The notes: a model not told the origin generated them from the letters alone. Shown: positions 37,249-46,879, counted from the first letter of the stretch. The stretch: DNA of 64,000 nucleotides from Phycisphaerales bacterium (GCA_020853815.1 JADYYE010000130.1:1-64000), one strand, 5' to 3'. Numbers and translations: made by a program.

Positions 37249-37632
37249 TTACTCGCGCTTCAAGCCCTGCGCGCCCGCCAGCAGTCCGCGAACATAGCGG
37301 TGAACCTGCCTGAATTTCTGACGCCGCAGCTCGTTCTCAACACCCTCTGCGCCAAGAGAGAACGCGCCTCCCTGAAGGTACCGGGCCTTCATGGATTCGT
37401 TCTGAAGTCGGTGGTATGGCTGCCAAAGCGCGCGGTGACGCTCTTTGATGTAGAGCTCTCTCTGCTGATGGGTGTTGTTGTGGCGTCCTTCGGCCTCGAA
37501 AGCCGCTTCCACAACATGAAGCGCCGAATAGAAGAGCGCAACGGAAGCCCAATCCGGAAACTGGTGTCGCAGATGCCGGTAGGCTTCCAGGTGCCGGAGC
37601 GCCGCCGCGATGTGCTGCTTACGCGTCGGCAC
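37249..37632 (-). CDS. HEPN-like protein, putative RNase/toxin
   Basis: The GTG at 37632 gives 127 residues, mostly helical. The segment WASVALFYSALHVVEAAF is the typical second helix of HEPN-like domains, and RHNNTH at 50-55 fits the R-x4-H motif of HEPN ribonucleases. A following KARYL-like segment also occurs in such proteins. HEPN domains are found in toxin-antitoxin and defence systems, where they cut RNA. The gene overlaps the end of the upstream gene by 14 nt, so the two form one unit. The assignment rests on motif reading only; an inactive structural HEPN is possible. The DNA is less GC-rich than neighbouring core genes. Confidence 0.6.
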   Translation of the reverse strand: MPTRKQHIAAALRHLEAYRHLRHQFPDWASVALFYSALHVVEAAFEAEGRHNNTHQQRELYIKERHRALWQPYHRLQNESMKARYLQGGAFSLGAEGVENELRRQKFRQVHRYVRGLLAGAQGLKRE

Positions 37633-38068
37633 GGTAAATCGTCCGCGCGGTCGCCGGATCGATAAACGCCGCGAGCCCGTCTGATTCCGTCGCCCGGAGC
37701 AAGAGCCACGACAGCCTGAGGCCGTTCTTCTCGAATGACTCGATATCCAGTTCCGACATCGCGTCGTGGAGCGAGCCTCCTCGATCTTCGTCCCTGGCGG
37801 TCACCAGGACCATGATGTCGTCCATTCGCGGCGACACCACACATGACGCGACCCGATGATCCTCGCACCAGCGACGCAGTCGGTAAACCCAGCTCGCGAT
37901 ATCTTCACCGATCTCGCGTTCCCGATCCTGTCCTTGAACGAATCGTTTCGCCGCAGCGGTCGCCTGAGATTGGGTCAGAATGAAAACCCCAAAGTCGTCG
38001 GCCGAGAACTTGACCGGGAGCGAAGAGCCCGAGCTGATGTGCAGCATGGGTTCCTTGCGCGACTCCAT
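37619..38068 (-). CDS. Unknown protein, first gene of HEPN cassette
   Basis: The ATG at 38068 has GGAAGGA 7-8 nt upstream and gives 149 residues; the in-frame ATG 38089 lacks such a site. The protein has no signal peptide or membrane segment. A hydrophobic strand DDIMVLVTARDED and a later LRLSWLLLRATES suggest an alpha/beta domain. It does not show the GSx10DxD motif of the MNT nucleotidyltransferases that usually pair with HEPN. I do not recognise a family. Its position as the first gene in an overlapping pair with a HEPN-like protein makes it a candidate antitoxin or regulator. Confidence 0.6.
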   Translation of the reverse strand: MESRKEPMLHISSGSSLPVKFSADDFGVFILTQSQATAAAKRFVQGQDREREIGEDIASWVYRLRRWCEDHRVASCVVSPRMDDIMVLVTARDEDRGGSLHDAMSELDIESFEKNGLRLSWLLLRATESDGLAAFIDPATARTIYRADA

Positions 38069-38124
38069 GGACTTTCCTTCCGACACCATGAATCAGTATA
38101 GGTGCTCCGGCGCGAACCCGCGTC

Positions 38125-39183
38125 TTACTGATCGTGCCCGGCGTATTCGGGCATCTTGTGCCCGGCGTCGCGCAGGGTCTTCTCGCGCTTCGCGATCTCA
38201 AGGTCGTTGTCGACCATCATGGCCGCCAGCTGCTCGACGGTGGTCGTGGGCACCCAGCCGAGCTTGGCCTTGGCCTTGGCGGGATCGCCCAGGAGCAGGT
38301 CGACCTCCGCGGGGCGCAGATAGCGCTGGTCGAACGCGACGAAGTCCTTGTAATCCAGCCCGACGTGGCTGAAGGCCAGCTCGCAGAACTCGCGCACGCT
38401 GATCGTCTTCCCGGTCGCGATGACGTAGTCGTCAGGCTTTTCCTGCTGGAGCATCATCCACATCATCTTGACGTAGTCGCCCGCGAAACCCCAGTCGCGC
38501 TTGCTGTCGAGGTTGCCGAGGAAGATCTTGTCCTGCAGGCCCAGCTTGATGCGTCCCACGGCCCGCGTGATCTTGCGGGTGACGAACGTCTCGCCGCGGC
38601 GCGGGCTCTCGTGGTTGAACAGGATGCCGCACGACGCGTGCATCCCGTAGCTCTCGCGATAGTTCACGGTCGCCCAGTGGGCCATCATCTTCGCACAGGC
38701 GTAGGGCGAGCGCGGGTAGAACGGCGTGGTTTCCTTCTGCGGCGTCTCGACCACCTTGCCGTACTGCTCCGAGCTCGACGCCTGGTAATAGCGGACCTGC
38801 TGCCCACTCTCGTGGCTGAACTCGCGCACCGCCTCCAGCAGCTTCAGCGCACCCATCGCGACGGTCTCCGCGGTGTAGATCGGCAGGTCGAACGACACGC
38901 GCACGTGCGACTGCGCGCCGAGGTTGTACACCTCGTGCGGGCGGACCTCGCGCATGAGCTTCGAGAGGTTGTTGGCGTCGCACAGGTCGCCGTAGTGCAG
39001 CTTCAGCTTGCCGCCCTTGACGTGGGGGTCGAGGTAGATGTGGTCGATGCGCCCGGTGTTGAAGCTCGAGCTGCGCCGGATGATGCCGTGGACCTCGTAG
39101 CCCTTCTCGATGAGGAACTCGGCGAGGTAGGAGCCGTCCTGACCGGTGATGCCCGTGATCAATGCACGCTTGGGGGTCGCCAT
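38125..39183 (-). CDS. gmd: GDP-mannose 4,6-dehydratase
   Basis: The 352-residue protein starts at ATG 39183. It has the extended SDR fingerprint [12 protein letters not shown], the catalytic tyrosine and lysine in [10 protein letters not shown], and GMD-specific stretches such as [13 protein letters not shown] and [16 protein letters not shown]. The enzyme converts GDP-mannose to GDP-4-keto-6-deoxymannose, the first step towards GDP-fucose or GDP-rhamnose for surface glycans. The size matches the family. The fucose synthase gene is not in the window. The HEPN cassette lies 56 nt downstream on the same strand but looks unrelated. Confidence 0.95.
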   Translation of the reverse strand: MATPKRALITGITGQDGSYLAEFLIEKGYEVHGIIRRSSSFNTGRIDHIYLDPHVKGGKLKLHYGDLCDANNLSKLMREVRPHEVYNLGAQSHVRVSFDLPIYTAETVAMGALKLLEAVREFSHESGQQVRYYQASSSEQYGKVVETPQKETTPFYPRSPYACAKMMAHWATVNYRESYGMHASCGILFNHESPRRGETFVTRKITRAVGRIKLGLQDKIFLGNLDSKRDWGFAGDYVKMMWMMLQQEKPDDYVIATGKTISVREFCELAFSHVGLDYKDFVAFDQRYLRPAEVDLLLGDPAKAKAKLGWVPTTTVEQLAAMMVDNDLEIAKREKTLRDAGHKMPEYAGHDQ

Positions 39184-39567
39184 GACGCTTGCCTTTCGTT
39201 CGTCGCACCCACGGGCCGAAGAGACCGCATGGTCAGGTTTCCGTCCGGGGCCGCTCGCGCCGCCCCGCCGGAATTTCCGCTTGCTGAACCGAAATCCTAG
39301 GGCTCGACTTTCGTCGGCCCGGGTCCGGCCCAACCGAGGAACTCCGGGACTCGCTCTATCGACCCAAGACGCCCTCAAGTTCGGCGAAAGCCGCGCCGAT
39401 GCCGGTTATTCCCGGACTTCCGGGCGCGAGTCGGACGATCTTGGGTCCGGTTGCGAAGCGCGGGCCGGCCGGTCAATCCCGGAGGCCAGTCGATTCCTTC
39501 CAAAATCCGTACTACTTGACAAGCGCTCGGCCCGATCATTTCCTCTGCCTTCCGACAGGACCCTTGC
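39184..39567. other. 384-bp divergent intergenic region (gmd / topA)
   Basis: Apart from the possible topA promoter at 39516-39544 I see no supported element. Short frames here lack coding features. Confidence 0.4.
39516..39544 (+). promoter_or_regulatory. Possible sigma-70-type promoter of topA
   Basis: A perfect TTGACA at 39516-39521 is followed after 17 bp by TTTCCT at 39539-39544, a poor -10 match, 23 nt before the topA start. Confidence 0.35.
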
Positions 39568-42384
39568 ATGGCGAAACGAGCCTCTTCACGTTCAGCGAAA
39601 TCGGCCGCCCAGGCGGGCGAGAACACCCCATCCAAGGTGGAAGCGCCCGCCGCGCCAGCATCGCGCGGCCGAGGTCGATCGCGCGGTCCTTCACGCGGGC
39701 TGGGCTATGTCGCCGGCGCCGCCAAGGGCAAGTCATTGGTCATCGTCGAGTCGCCCAGCAAGGCCAAGACGATCAACAAGTATCTCGGGCGCGACTATGT
39801 CGTGCTCGCCAGCGTGGGCCACGTCCGCGACCTTCCGAGCAAGAACCCCAAGGGTGTCAAGAGCCCGGTTCCGGGGGTTGATCTTGAGCACAAGTTCCGC
39901 CCGACCTATGAGATTCTGCCCGGCAAGGAGAAGGTGATCGCGGACCTGAAGCGGGCCGCCAAGGACGCCGACCAGGTCTGGTTCGCCACCGACTTGGACC
40001 GCGAGGGCGAGGCGATCGCGTGGCACCTGGCGCAGGAACTGCAGATCCCCAGCGACAAGGCGCGGCGGGTGATGTTCGCCGCCATCACCAAGTCAGAGAT
40101 CGATCGCGCGTTCGGCAATCCGCACCCGATCGACGAAGACCGCGTCAACGCGCAGCAGGCGCGCCGAATCCTGGACCGCATCGTGGGCTACCAGGTGTCG
40201 CCCATGCTGTGGAAGAAGGTGGCGCGCGGGCTGTCGGCCGGGCGCGTGCAGTCCGTCGCCGTCCGATTGGTCGTCGAGCGCGAGCGTGAGATTCGCGCCT
40301 TCATCCCCGACGAAAACTGGGAAATCCACGCGGACCTGGCGCTGGGCGAAGCCAAGGCACGCGAGCTTGGGCCGCAGTACGACTCGTTTGCGCAGAGCAA
40401 GGACGAGAAGGGCAATACGCCCTCGATCAAGGCGCAGGTTTCGTGGCTGAGCGAGCGCTCGTGCATCCGCGCCGAGCTGGTCGAGGTGGACGAGGCGAAG
40501 TTTGACCTCTGCACGCCGGGCCCGGGCGATCAGGCGCGGTTCGCGCGTCCCACGCCCTGGGCGCCGGTCGAGCGCGCGTGCTGGATCGCCACCGCCGCGG
40601 GCCTGGTGCAGATCAAGGGCGACATCACGGACGACCCCAAGGGGCGCGGCCCGGCCCGCTGGGTCCGCACGATCCGCGGGAACGCCAATCCCGCCACGGC
40701 GTACAGCGTCAAGTCGATCGAGACCGAGCGTCGCTCGCAGCGTCCGCCCGGGCCGTTCATCACCTCGACCCTGCAGCAGGCCGCGTCCAGCCGCCTTGGC
40801 TTCGGCGCGCAGCGCACGATGCGGGCCGCCCAGCAGCTGTATGAAGGTGTCGATGTTCCGGGCGAGGGCCCGGTCGGCCTCATCACCTACATGCGTACCG
40901 ACTCGACGCACCTGTCGGGCGATGCGCTGCAGATGGCCCGCGACTACATCGGCAAGTCCTTCGGGCCCAAGTACCTCCCGGAGAAGCCGAACTTCTTCGC
41001 GTCGTCGAACAAGGGCGCGCAGGAGGCCCACGAGGCGATCCGCCCGACCAATCTGAACTATCCGCCGTCGCGCGTCGCAGGTGCCCTCACCCCCGACCAG
41101 CTCAGGCTCTACACGCTGATCTGGAACCGCTTTGTCGCGTGCCAGATGGCCAATGCGCAGTGGGACGCGACGACTGTCCTTCTCTCCGCCGGCGGCGGGG
41201 CCAACCAGCCCACGCTCACGTTCCGCGCGGGCGGGCGCACGCTCGTGTTCGACGGCTACCTCAAGGTCGCGGGCGTTCCCCATGACGACGACGAACAGAC
41301 GCTCCCGCCTTTGAAGCAGGGCCAGGTGCTGAACCCGCTGGGCGTGCGCGTGGAGCAGAAGTTCACGTCCCCGCCGCCGCGTTACAGCGAAGCCTCGCTG
41401 ATCAAGACGCTGGAAAAGGAAGGCATCGGCCGCCCCTCGACCTACGCGTCGATCATCGGCGTGATCCAGGACCGCAAGTACGTCGAGCAGCTCCAGCGAC
41501 GCTTCCACGCGACCGACCTGGGCGAGGTCGTCACCGACAAGCTCGTCGAGGGCTTCCCCGAGATCATGGACGTCGGATACACGCGCGAGATGGAATCACT
41601 CCTCGACAAGATCGAGGAGGACCACCTCGACTGGATCAAGATGCTCCAGGACTTCTACGGCCCGTTCCAGAAGAGCCTGAAGAACGCGCTCACCACGCTC
41701 ACCCACGCCAAGGCCGAGACCGTCCCCGCGCCCAAGGAATACCGGTGCGCCAAGTGCAACTCCGACCTCGTCTATCGATTCGGCAAGAACGGGCGCTTCC
41801 TGTCGTGCAGCCGCTACCCGGATTGTGATTACGCCAGCCCCGTCGATCGCGAGGGCAAGCCGCGCCCCGCGGCCGAGGGCGTCAACGTCGCGTGCCCCAA
41901 GTGCGGGAGCGCGATGACCAAGCGCACCGGTCGCTTCGGCGTGTTCCTCTCCTGCACGCGCTACGGCGACAAGTCGAGCCCATGCACGGGCATCCTGAAT
42001 CTCGACCGCAAGGGCAAGGTGCAGGCGCCCTCGCCGCCGCCGCTCGTCACCGACCTTCCCTGCCCGACGTGTCAATCGCCGATGAACCTGCGCAACGGCG
42101 TGCGCGGGCCGTGGCTCGGCTGCTCGCGCTTCCCCAAGTGCCGCGGACGCGGCAAGTGGGCGGAGGTTGCCGAGGCGCGCCGGAAGGAACTCGAGGCGGC
42201 CCTGGCCCAGCACGACAAGGCCAACCCCGTCGCGATCATCCGCACGCTCGACGGCAAGGCGCTCACCGACGCCAAGGGCAAGGCGCTGAACGACGCGCCG
42301 ACGATCGACCAGCTCTCGCAGGACGGGCAGGCGCCGGACGAGGCGTCGCCGGTCGAGGTCGGCGGGAACGACGAGGCGGCGTGA
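39568..42384 (+). CDS. topA: DNA topoisomerase I with three C-terminal zinc ribbons
   Basis: The 938-residue protein starts at ATG 39568. After a basic tail of about 45 residues the Toprim domain has E61 in VIVESPSKAKTI and D142/D144 in DLDREGE. The active-site tyrosine is Y441 in ITYMRTDST. Three zinc ribbons follow near the C-terminus, each with CxxC and a later C pair (CAKC, CPKC and CPTC). This type IA enzyme relaxes negative supercoils. Length and domains are normal for a bacterial TopA; the first 45 residues and the last 80 are extra Ala/Lys/Asp-rich stretches. Confidence 0.96.
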   Translation: MAKRASSRSAKSAAQAGENTPSKVEAPAAPASRGRGRSRGPSRGLGYVAGAAKGKSLVIVESPSKAKTINKYLGRDYVVLASVGHVRDLPSKNPKGVKSPVPGVDLEHKFRPTYEILPGKEKVIADLKRAAKDADQVWFATDLDREGEAIAWHLAQELQIPSDKARRVMFAAITKSEIDRAFGNPHPIDEDRVNAQQARRILDRIVGYQVSPMLWKKVARGLSAGRVQSVAVRLVVEREREIRAFIPDENWEIHADLALGEAKARELGPQYDSFAQSKDEKGNTPSIKAQVSWLSERSCIRAELVEVDEAKFDLCTPGPGDQARFARPTPWAPVERACWIATAAGLVQIKGDITDDPKGRGPARWVRTIRGNANPATAYSVKSIETERRSQRPPGPFITSTLQQAASSRLGFGAQRTMRAAQQLYEGVDVPGEGPVGLITYMRTDSTHLSGDALQMARDYIGKSFGPKYLPEKPNFFASSNKGAQEAHEAIRPTNLNYPPSRVAGALTPDQLRLYTLIWNRFVACQMANAQWDATTVLLSAGGGANQPTLTFRAGGRTLVFDGYLKVAGVPHDDDEQTLPPLKQGQVLNPLGVRVEQKFTSPPPRYSEASLIKTLEKEGIGRPSTYASIIGVIQDRKYVEQLQRRFHATDLGEVVTDKLVEGFPEIMDVGYTREMESLLDKIEEDHLDWIKMLQDFYGPFQKSLKNALTTLTHAKAETVPAPKEYRCAKCNSDLVYRFGKNGRFLSCSRYPDCDYASPVDREGKPRPAAEGVNVACPKCGSAMTKRTGRFGVFLSCTRYGDKSSPCTGILNLDRKGKVQAPSPPPLVTDLPCPTCQSPMNLRNGVRGPWLGCSRFPKCRGRGKWAEVAEARRKELEAALAQHDKANPVAIIRTLDGKALTDAKGKALNDAPTIDQLSQDGQAPDEASPVEVGGNDEAA

Positions 42385-42395
42385 TGACCGCGTGC

Positions 42396-42423
42396 CACCG
42401 ATGTCGGCCTTGCGACATCGGTG
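42396..42423. repeat. Perfect hairpin CACCGATGTCG/CGACATCGGTG downstream of topA
   Basis: An 11-bp perfect stem with a six-base loop, starting CACCG and ending CGGTG like the copies at 22.5 kb but with a different inner stem. It is 12 nt after the topA stop and could also act as a transcription end. Confidence 0.6.
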
Positions 42424-42446
42424 CGTCGTCGTCGACACCGAAGAAT

Positions 42447-42466
42447 CACCGCCAGAGGCGGCGGTG
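42447..42466. repeat. Hairpin CACCGCC/GGCGGTG downstream of topA
   Basis: A 7-bp stem followed by CCCAAC, of the same CACCG...CGGTG class, 24 nt after the previous one. The paired layout mirrors the two hairpins before the glycosylase gene. Confidence 0.5.
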
Positions 42467-42532
42467 CCCAACGAACCCGCGCCCCGCGCCCGGCGTTGAC
42501 TCCAACATCACCCCGCTGCTTCCGGTGCTCGC

Positions 42533-42934
42533 ATGAAGACCTCGCACGTCTTTCTCCTCGTCGGCCTCTTTGTCGTGTGCGACGCGATCGTGATCGGCTC
42601 GCTCATCGCCTGGATGGGCTCGTGCCTGCGCGAGATCCCCGCGAAGTTTCCGTTCAAGCCGTCGCTCCCCGGCGCGGTGCGTCGGGAGTTCCAGAGCTTT
42701 CACATCGACCTGTTCGGCGTGGGCTGGGGCTATCACGTCGAGGTCGACGAGGACCACCTGCACCTCTTTCCCGCCAAGATGGAGCGCTGGCTGGGCGTCA
42801 CGCCCGCGAGCATCCCGTGGGGCGCGATCAAGCCGGTCTCGACGGGTCGCTGGCGCTGCCGCGTGAAGATCGACAAGTGGGACGTCAGCGGGCCCAAGTG
42901 GTGCCTGGAACTTGCGGGCAAGCGCGGAACATAG
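42533..42934 (+). CDS. Small single-pass membrane protein, unknown, 133 aa
   Basis: The product from ATG 42533 has an N-terminal membrane helix (VFLLVGLFVVCDAIVIGSLIA) and a C-terminal beta-rich part of about 85 residues with several Trp and Lys-Trp pairs (RWRCRVKIDKWDV, KWCLELAG), reminiscent of a small PH-like barrel. I do not recognise a family. It follows topA by 148 nt with two hairpins between, so it is probably expressed separately. Confidence 0.65.
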   Translation: MKTSHVFLLVGLFVVCDAIVIGSLIAWMGSCLREIPAKFPFKPSLPGAVRREFQSFHIDLFGVGWGYHVEVDEDHLHLFPAKMERWLGVTPASIPWGAIKPVSTGRWRCRVKIDKWDVSGPKWCLELAGKRGT

Positions 42935-43231
42935 CCCGCCACCCGCCCAGGGGTGCCCCGAGCACCCGGTGATTCATACGGATTCCGCTTGATATCCGGG
43001 CGAAGAGATGGGTAGAAAGCGGAAGGATGGGAAGGCCTCCGGGGGCCGGCGGACCACCCAGGTCGCCCGGATTTCAGTTGGAATCGTTGTCACCCGGCCT
43101 TCTCTTCATTTGCCGTTCGAGCGGATTCGCCTGGAGTCAAGCTTCGGGCGGAGCGCCCCGGCGATGGGTGATGAGGAATGGGCGACGGGAAGCCGTGCCG
43201 CTCGAATCGAAACCGCTCCTGGCCCCGGGGC

Positions 43232-44260
43232 TTACACCCGCCCCGCCAGCTCGCGGCACCACTTCACCGTCTCCGCCAGCCCCGCGTCCACCGTCGTGAA
43301 CGCCTCGTACCCCAGCACCTCGCGCGCCCGCGAAATATCCGCCAGCGAGTCCTTCACATCCCCCGTCCGCGACGGCTCAAACACCGGCGTCACGCCCTCC
43401 ATCCCGCACAACGCCGCCAGCTTTTGCGACAGCTCCAGAATCGACACCCGCGCCCCGCCCCCGATGTTCATCACCTCGCCCTTGAGCACCCGCTCGCACG
43501 CACCCGCCAGAAGCGTCCCCAAAACCGCGTTCCCGACATAGGTCATGTCGCGCGTCTGGCGGCCATCCCCATAGATCACCGGAGGCATGCCCTCCAGCAG
43601 CCGCTTGATCATCGCCGGCACCACCGCCGCGTACTGGCTCTCGGCGCTCTGCCGCGCCCCGAACACGTTGAAGTATCGCAGGCTCGCCGTCGACAGCCCG
43701 TAGCTGTGCGCCCACGACGCCATCAGGTGCTCGCCCGCCAGCTTCGAAGCCGCGTAAGGCGACAAGGGCGACGCCACCATCGTCTCGACCTTCGACGCTC
43801 CGCGCTGATCCCCATACGCCGACGAGCTCGCCGCGAACACCACCCGCGCCGAACCCGCGTTCCGCGCCGCCTCCAAAACCCGCAGCGTCCCCGTCGCGTT
43901 CACCGACCACGTCCGCTGCGGCTCCTTGATGCTCCGCGGCACGCTCCCGATCGCCGCCAGGTGAAACACCGTCGCCGCCGCCGGCGCATCGTCACGCCCC
44001 GAGATCGCGTCGCGCAGCGCGTCATCGTCCAGGATCGAACCGTGGACAAACCGAACCCGCCTGGGCTCAAGGTCGATCAGCTCCGCCACGTGCCCCACAT
44101 CCGAGCTCGACAGATCATCGATCACCGTGATCGACGCCCCCAGCGAGAGCAACGCGTCCAGCAAGTGCCCGCCGATGAACCCCGCCCCGCCCGTCACGCA
44201 CACAGCGCGGCCCTCATAAAACCGCTTCAACCGCGCCACCGCCTCGCTCGGAAGTTTCAT
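43232..44260 (-). CDS. NAD-dependent sugar-nucleotide epimerase/dehydratase (GalE-like SDR)
   Basis: The ATG at 44260 gives 342 residues; a GTG directly before it is possible. The Rossmann motif TGGAGFIGGHLLDALL and DDLSSSDV mark an extended SDR, with FHLAAIGSVPRSI, SSSAYGD and the catalytic pair in YAASK. LRYFNVFGARQ is typical of UDP-glucose 4-epimerase and UDP-glucuronate epimerase-like proteins. It should interconvert or modify nucleotide sugars for surface polysaccharide. The substrate is not determined by sequence alone. It is close to gmd and topA, and to the Kelch-like dockerin gene upstream, but no clear operon is formed. Confidence 0.88.
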   Translation of the reverse strand: MKLPSEAVARLKRFYEGRAVCVTGGAGFIGGHLLDALLSLGASITVIDDLSSSDVGHVAELIDLEPRRVRFVHGSILDDDALRDAISGRDDAPAAATVFHLAAIGSVPRSIKEPQRTWSVNATGTLRVLEAARNAGSARVVFAASSSAYGDQRGASKVETMVASPLSPYAASKLAGEHLMASWAHSYGLSTASLRYFNVFGARQSAESQYAAVVPAMIKRLLEGMPPVIYGDGRQTRDMTYVGNAVLGTLLAGACERVLKGEVMNIGGGARVSILELSQKLAALCGMEGVTPVFEPSRTGDVKDSLADISRAREVLGYEAFTTVDAGLAETVKWCRELAGRV

Positions 44261-44333
44261 CACACAAACAGAATACCGATCGCCCCTTCAACCACAAGTC
44301 CCGACCCGATCCCGAGTATCCAACCCCAACCCC

Positions 44334-46655
44334 TCAGCACCCCGCGTCAAAGCCGATCGCGAACAGGTCGTAATCCTCGACGTTGACAAGCCCGTCGGAG
44401 TTCACGTCCGCCTCCGCCCGCCCCGCGTCAAACGCGTCCGCGAACCCGTCGTAGTCGTTCCCGTTCACGAACCCGTCGCAATCAAAGTCCGCGGCACAGA
44501 TCCGCAGCACCACCGCCTCGCTGGTCGCCATGCCCCACGGATTGGAGACCACGCAGCGCACACGCAGACCCGGGCTCGCCACCGCGCCGTCGAGCGACAG
44601 ACGAAGCTCGCCCGTCCCCGCGCCCGCGACATCAACTTCCCCGCCCGCCAGCGCCATCGCGCCGTCCAACAGGTTGACCCACGCGCCCGGCGACGTCTCC
44701 ATCTGCCAGCGATACACCAGCCTCGCCGTGCCGCCCGCCGCGAGCGAGAACACCGCCGACCCCGTGGGGCACGCCGTGCGCGACACCGGCTGCGCCGTGA
44801 TCGACGCGCCAGAGACCGGGCCGAAGCACCATGTGCGATCGTCGAGCCGGTTGACCACATTGCCGCCAAAGACGACACACGCCCCGCGCACCGGGTCATA
44901 CACCATGGCGTGGTAGCACCGACGCGGCGGCGCGACGACCATCCGCTGCGTCCACTGGTCGCCGTCCCACTCCCACAAATCACTCACCGCGTTGAAGGTC
45001 GCCGCTCCTCCATAGAGAACGCTCACGTCCCGCGCCGAGTCATACGCCATCGTGAATCCGATGCGCGCTGTCGGACCCTGGCTCGTGCGAAAGAGCCACT
45101 CATGACCGTTCCACTCCCATGTATCAACGGGAAAGTCCGGGTACTTCGTGATCCCGCCGAACATCACCATAACACCCCGCGCCGAGTCGTACGCCGCGCC
45201 GTGGTTGTAACGCTTGGCCGGCCCGAACTGATCTCGCGGCTCCCACGTGTTCCCGTCCCACTCCCAAGTATCTTCCTTCGCCGAAAGACCATCCACCCCA
45301 CCAAACAGCACCACGCATCCGCGCCGAGTGTCGTACACCAGAGTCGTCAACCATCGCCGTGGTGGCCCGTCGTTTGAACGAAGCGTCCATGCCGCGCCGT
45401 TCCACTCCCAAGTCTCCGCGCTGGTATTGCCGGACGCGTTGTTGCCGCCAAAGAGCACGGTCACATTCCGAGTGGTGTCGTACGCCATGACATGTCCGAA
45501 ACGCCCGGACGGCCCCGTCACCTCGCGATTCGACCAACTCTCCCCGTCCCATTCCCAGGTGTCGGCCGCCTGGTGAGCAAGGCCACCCACCTCCCCCCCA
45601 AACAACACCGTCACGCCCCGCGAAGAGTCGAAGGCCATCGCCGATTGGTCGCGCGCCGACGGAGCGGTCGTCCTTCTCTGGGTCCATGCCGCCCCGCTCC
45701 ATTCCCACGTCTCGTCCGTGGAGTCGGTCCTCGTCGCGCCCGCGGTCATCAAAACGACGCCACGCCGTGCGTCAAACGTCAGTGAGTGCATCCACCTTCC
45801 TTCGGGAACTCCCGTCGCAACCAAGGACCACCCACCCCCCTTCCACTCCCACGTCTCCCCGTCCGGCGCACCGTCGTGCCCGCCAAACAACACCGTCACG
45901 CCCCGCGCCGCGTCGTACGCCATCGCGTGATTCCAGCGCGCCGTCGGGCCAAGCGTCGCACTCAGAACCCACTCGCTCCCGTTCCACTCCCACGTCTCCC
46001 CGTTCCGCCCCGCCGTCGTCTCGCCGCCGAACAGCACCGTCACGCCACGCGCCGCGTCATACGCCATCGCGTGCCGATCACGCGCCGACGGCCCGCTCGC
46101 CACCCGCTGCCGCCACGTCTCTCCATCCCATTCCCATGTTTCATCGTGCAGTGTGTACAGCCCCGAGCGCCCTCCGAAGAGCACCGTCACTCCCCGCGCC
46201 GAGTCGTACACCATCGCGTGATACGCGCGCCCGCTCGGCCCGGCCACCATCCGCCGCGTCCACACCACCCCGTCCCATTCCCACGTCTCGTCGCTCCACC
46301 CTCCCGACGACGTCGTCGCGCCGCCGAACAACACCGTGACGTGCCGCGCCTCGTCATACGCCATCGCGTGCGCCGCCCGCGGCGACGGACCCGGGCCCGC
46401 CCAACGCAGCGTCCAGTCCCGTCCGTCCCACTCCCAGGTCTCGCCGTTGTAGCCGTCCAGCGTCGACCCGCCGAAAAGCACAAGCACGCCCCGCGCCGAG
46501 TCATACGCCGTCGCGTGCAACGTCCGCGCCGTGATCCCGTACATGCAACGCCAGGCCAGTGTCTGCCCGAACACCGGCGTCGGCACAAGCATCAGCCACA
46601 CCGCCGCCAACACCATCCCGATGCGGACCGCACGTCCAAACAGCGCATTCATCAT
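44334..46655 (-). CDS. Secreted Kelch-like 12-repeat protein with GC-type dockerin
   Basis: The 773-residue protein starts at ATG 46655 with GGGAGG upstream and a signal peptide ending near PTPVFG. It contains twelve repeats built on H-A-M-x-Y-D-x-A-R-x-V-x-V-L-F-G-G, each followed by ETWEWxGxxW, the pattern of Kelch-like beta-propellers; two six-bladed propellers would fit. An Ig-like region of about 110 residues follows. The C-terminus has the two dockerin loops DGFVNGNDYDGF and DGLVNVEDYDLF and ends AGC. It is likely exported and surface-associated, for binding rather than catalysis. The repeats are very similar to one another, suggesting recent internal duplication. Confidence 0.85.
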   Translation of the reverse strand: MMNALFGRAVRIGMVLAAVWLMLVPTPVFGQTLAWRCMYGITARTLHATAYDSARGVLVLFGGSTLDGYNGETWEWDGRDWTLRWAGPGPSPRAAHAMAYDEARHVTVLFGGATTSSGGWSDETWEWDGVVWTRRMVAGPSGRAYHAMVYDSARGVTVLFGGRSGLYTLHDETWEWDGETWRQRVASGPSARDRHAMAYDAARGVTVLFGGETTAGRNGETWEWNGSEWVLSATLGPTARWNHAMAYDAARGVTVLFGGHDGAPDGETWEWKGGGWSLVATGVPEGRWMHSLTFDARRGVVLMTAGATRTDSTDETWEWSGAAWTQRRTTAPSARDQSAMAFDSSRGVTVLFGGEVGGLAHQAADTWEWDGESWSNREVTGPSGRFGHVMAYDTTRNVTVLFGGNNASGNTSAETWEWNGAAWTLRSNDGPPRRWLTTLVYDTRRGCVVLFGGVDGLSAKEDTWEWDGNTWEPRDQFGPAKRYNHGAAYDSARGVMVMFGGITKYPDFPVDTWEWNGHEWLFRTSQGPTARIGFTMAYDSARDVSVLYGGAATFNAVSDLWEWDGDQWTQRMVVAPPRRCYHAMVYDPVRGACVVFGGNVVNRLDDRTWCFGPVSGASITAQPVSRTACPTGSAVFSLAAGGTARLVYRWQMETSPGAWVNLLDGAMALAGGEVDVAGAGTGELRLSLDGAVASPGLRVRCVVSNPWGMATSEAVVLRICAADFDCDGFVNGNDYDGFADAFDAGRAEADVNSDGLVNVEDYDLFAIGFDAGC

Positions 46656-46847
46656 GGCTTGGGCCTCCCGATCCGCGCGCCGCCAAGTCCCACCAACCAC
46701 TCACCGCCGAGCGAGCGCGATCCTCTTCCCCCCACATCGGACCTTCACGTCTACCCCCATGAAAGTGCGACGACGGGTAATCACCCGATCCCCGCCGCCG
46801 TTCTCAACTCCTCACACCCGCACGCTCCCTTCCCGCGCCCCTTCCCC

Positions 46848-46879
46848 AAAAACACAACCGGGCCCCTCGCGGAGCCCGG
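46848..46879 (-). terminator. Intrinsic terminator of the metal-binding lipoprotein gene
   Basis: Read on the reverse strand, CCGGGC (46874-46879) pairs with GCCCGG (46858-46863) around a 10-nt loop and is followed by TTGTGTTTTT. It is 28 nt past the stop of the gene at 46907. Confidence 0.7.

Noticed and set aside
37619-38068. MNT nucleotidyltransferase antitoxin
   Set aside because: The GSx10DxD active site expected for MNT proteins is missing; the DDIMVLV strand alone is not enough.
43178-44386. Plus-strand frame opposite the epimerase gene
   Set aside because: Arg/His/Pro-rich shadow of a gene with clear SDR motifs on the other strand.
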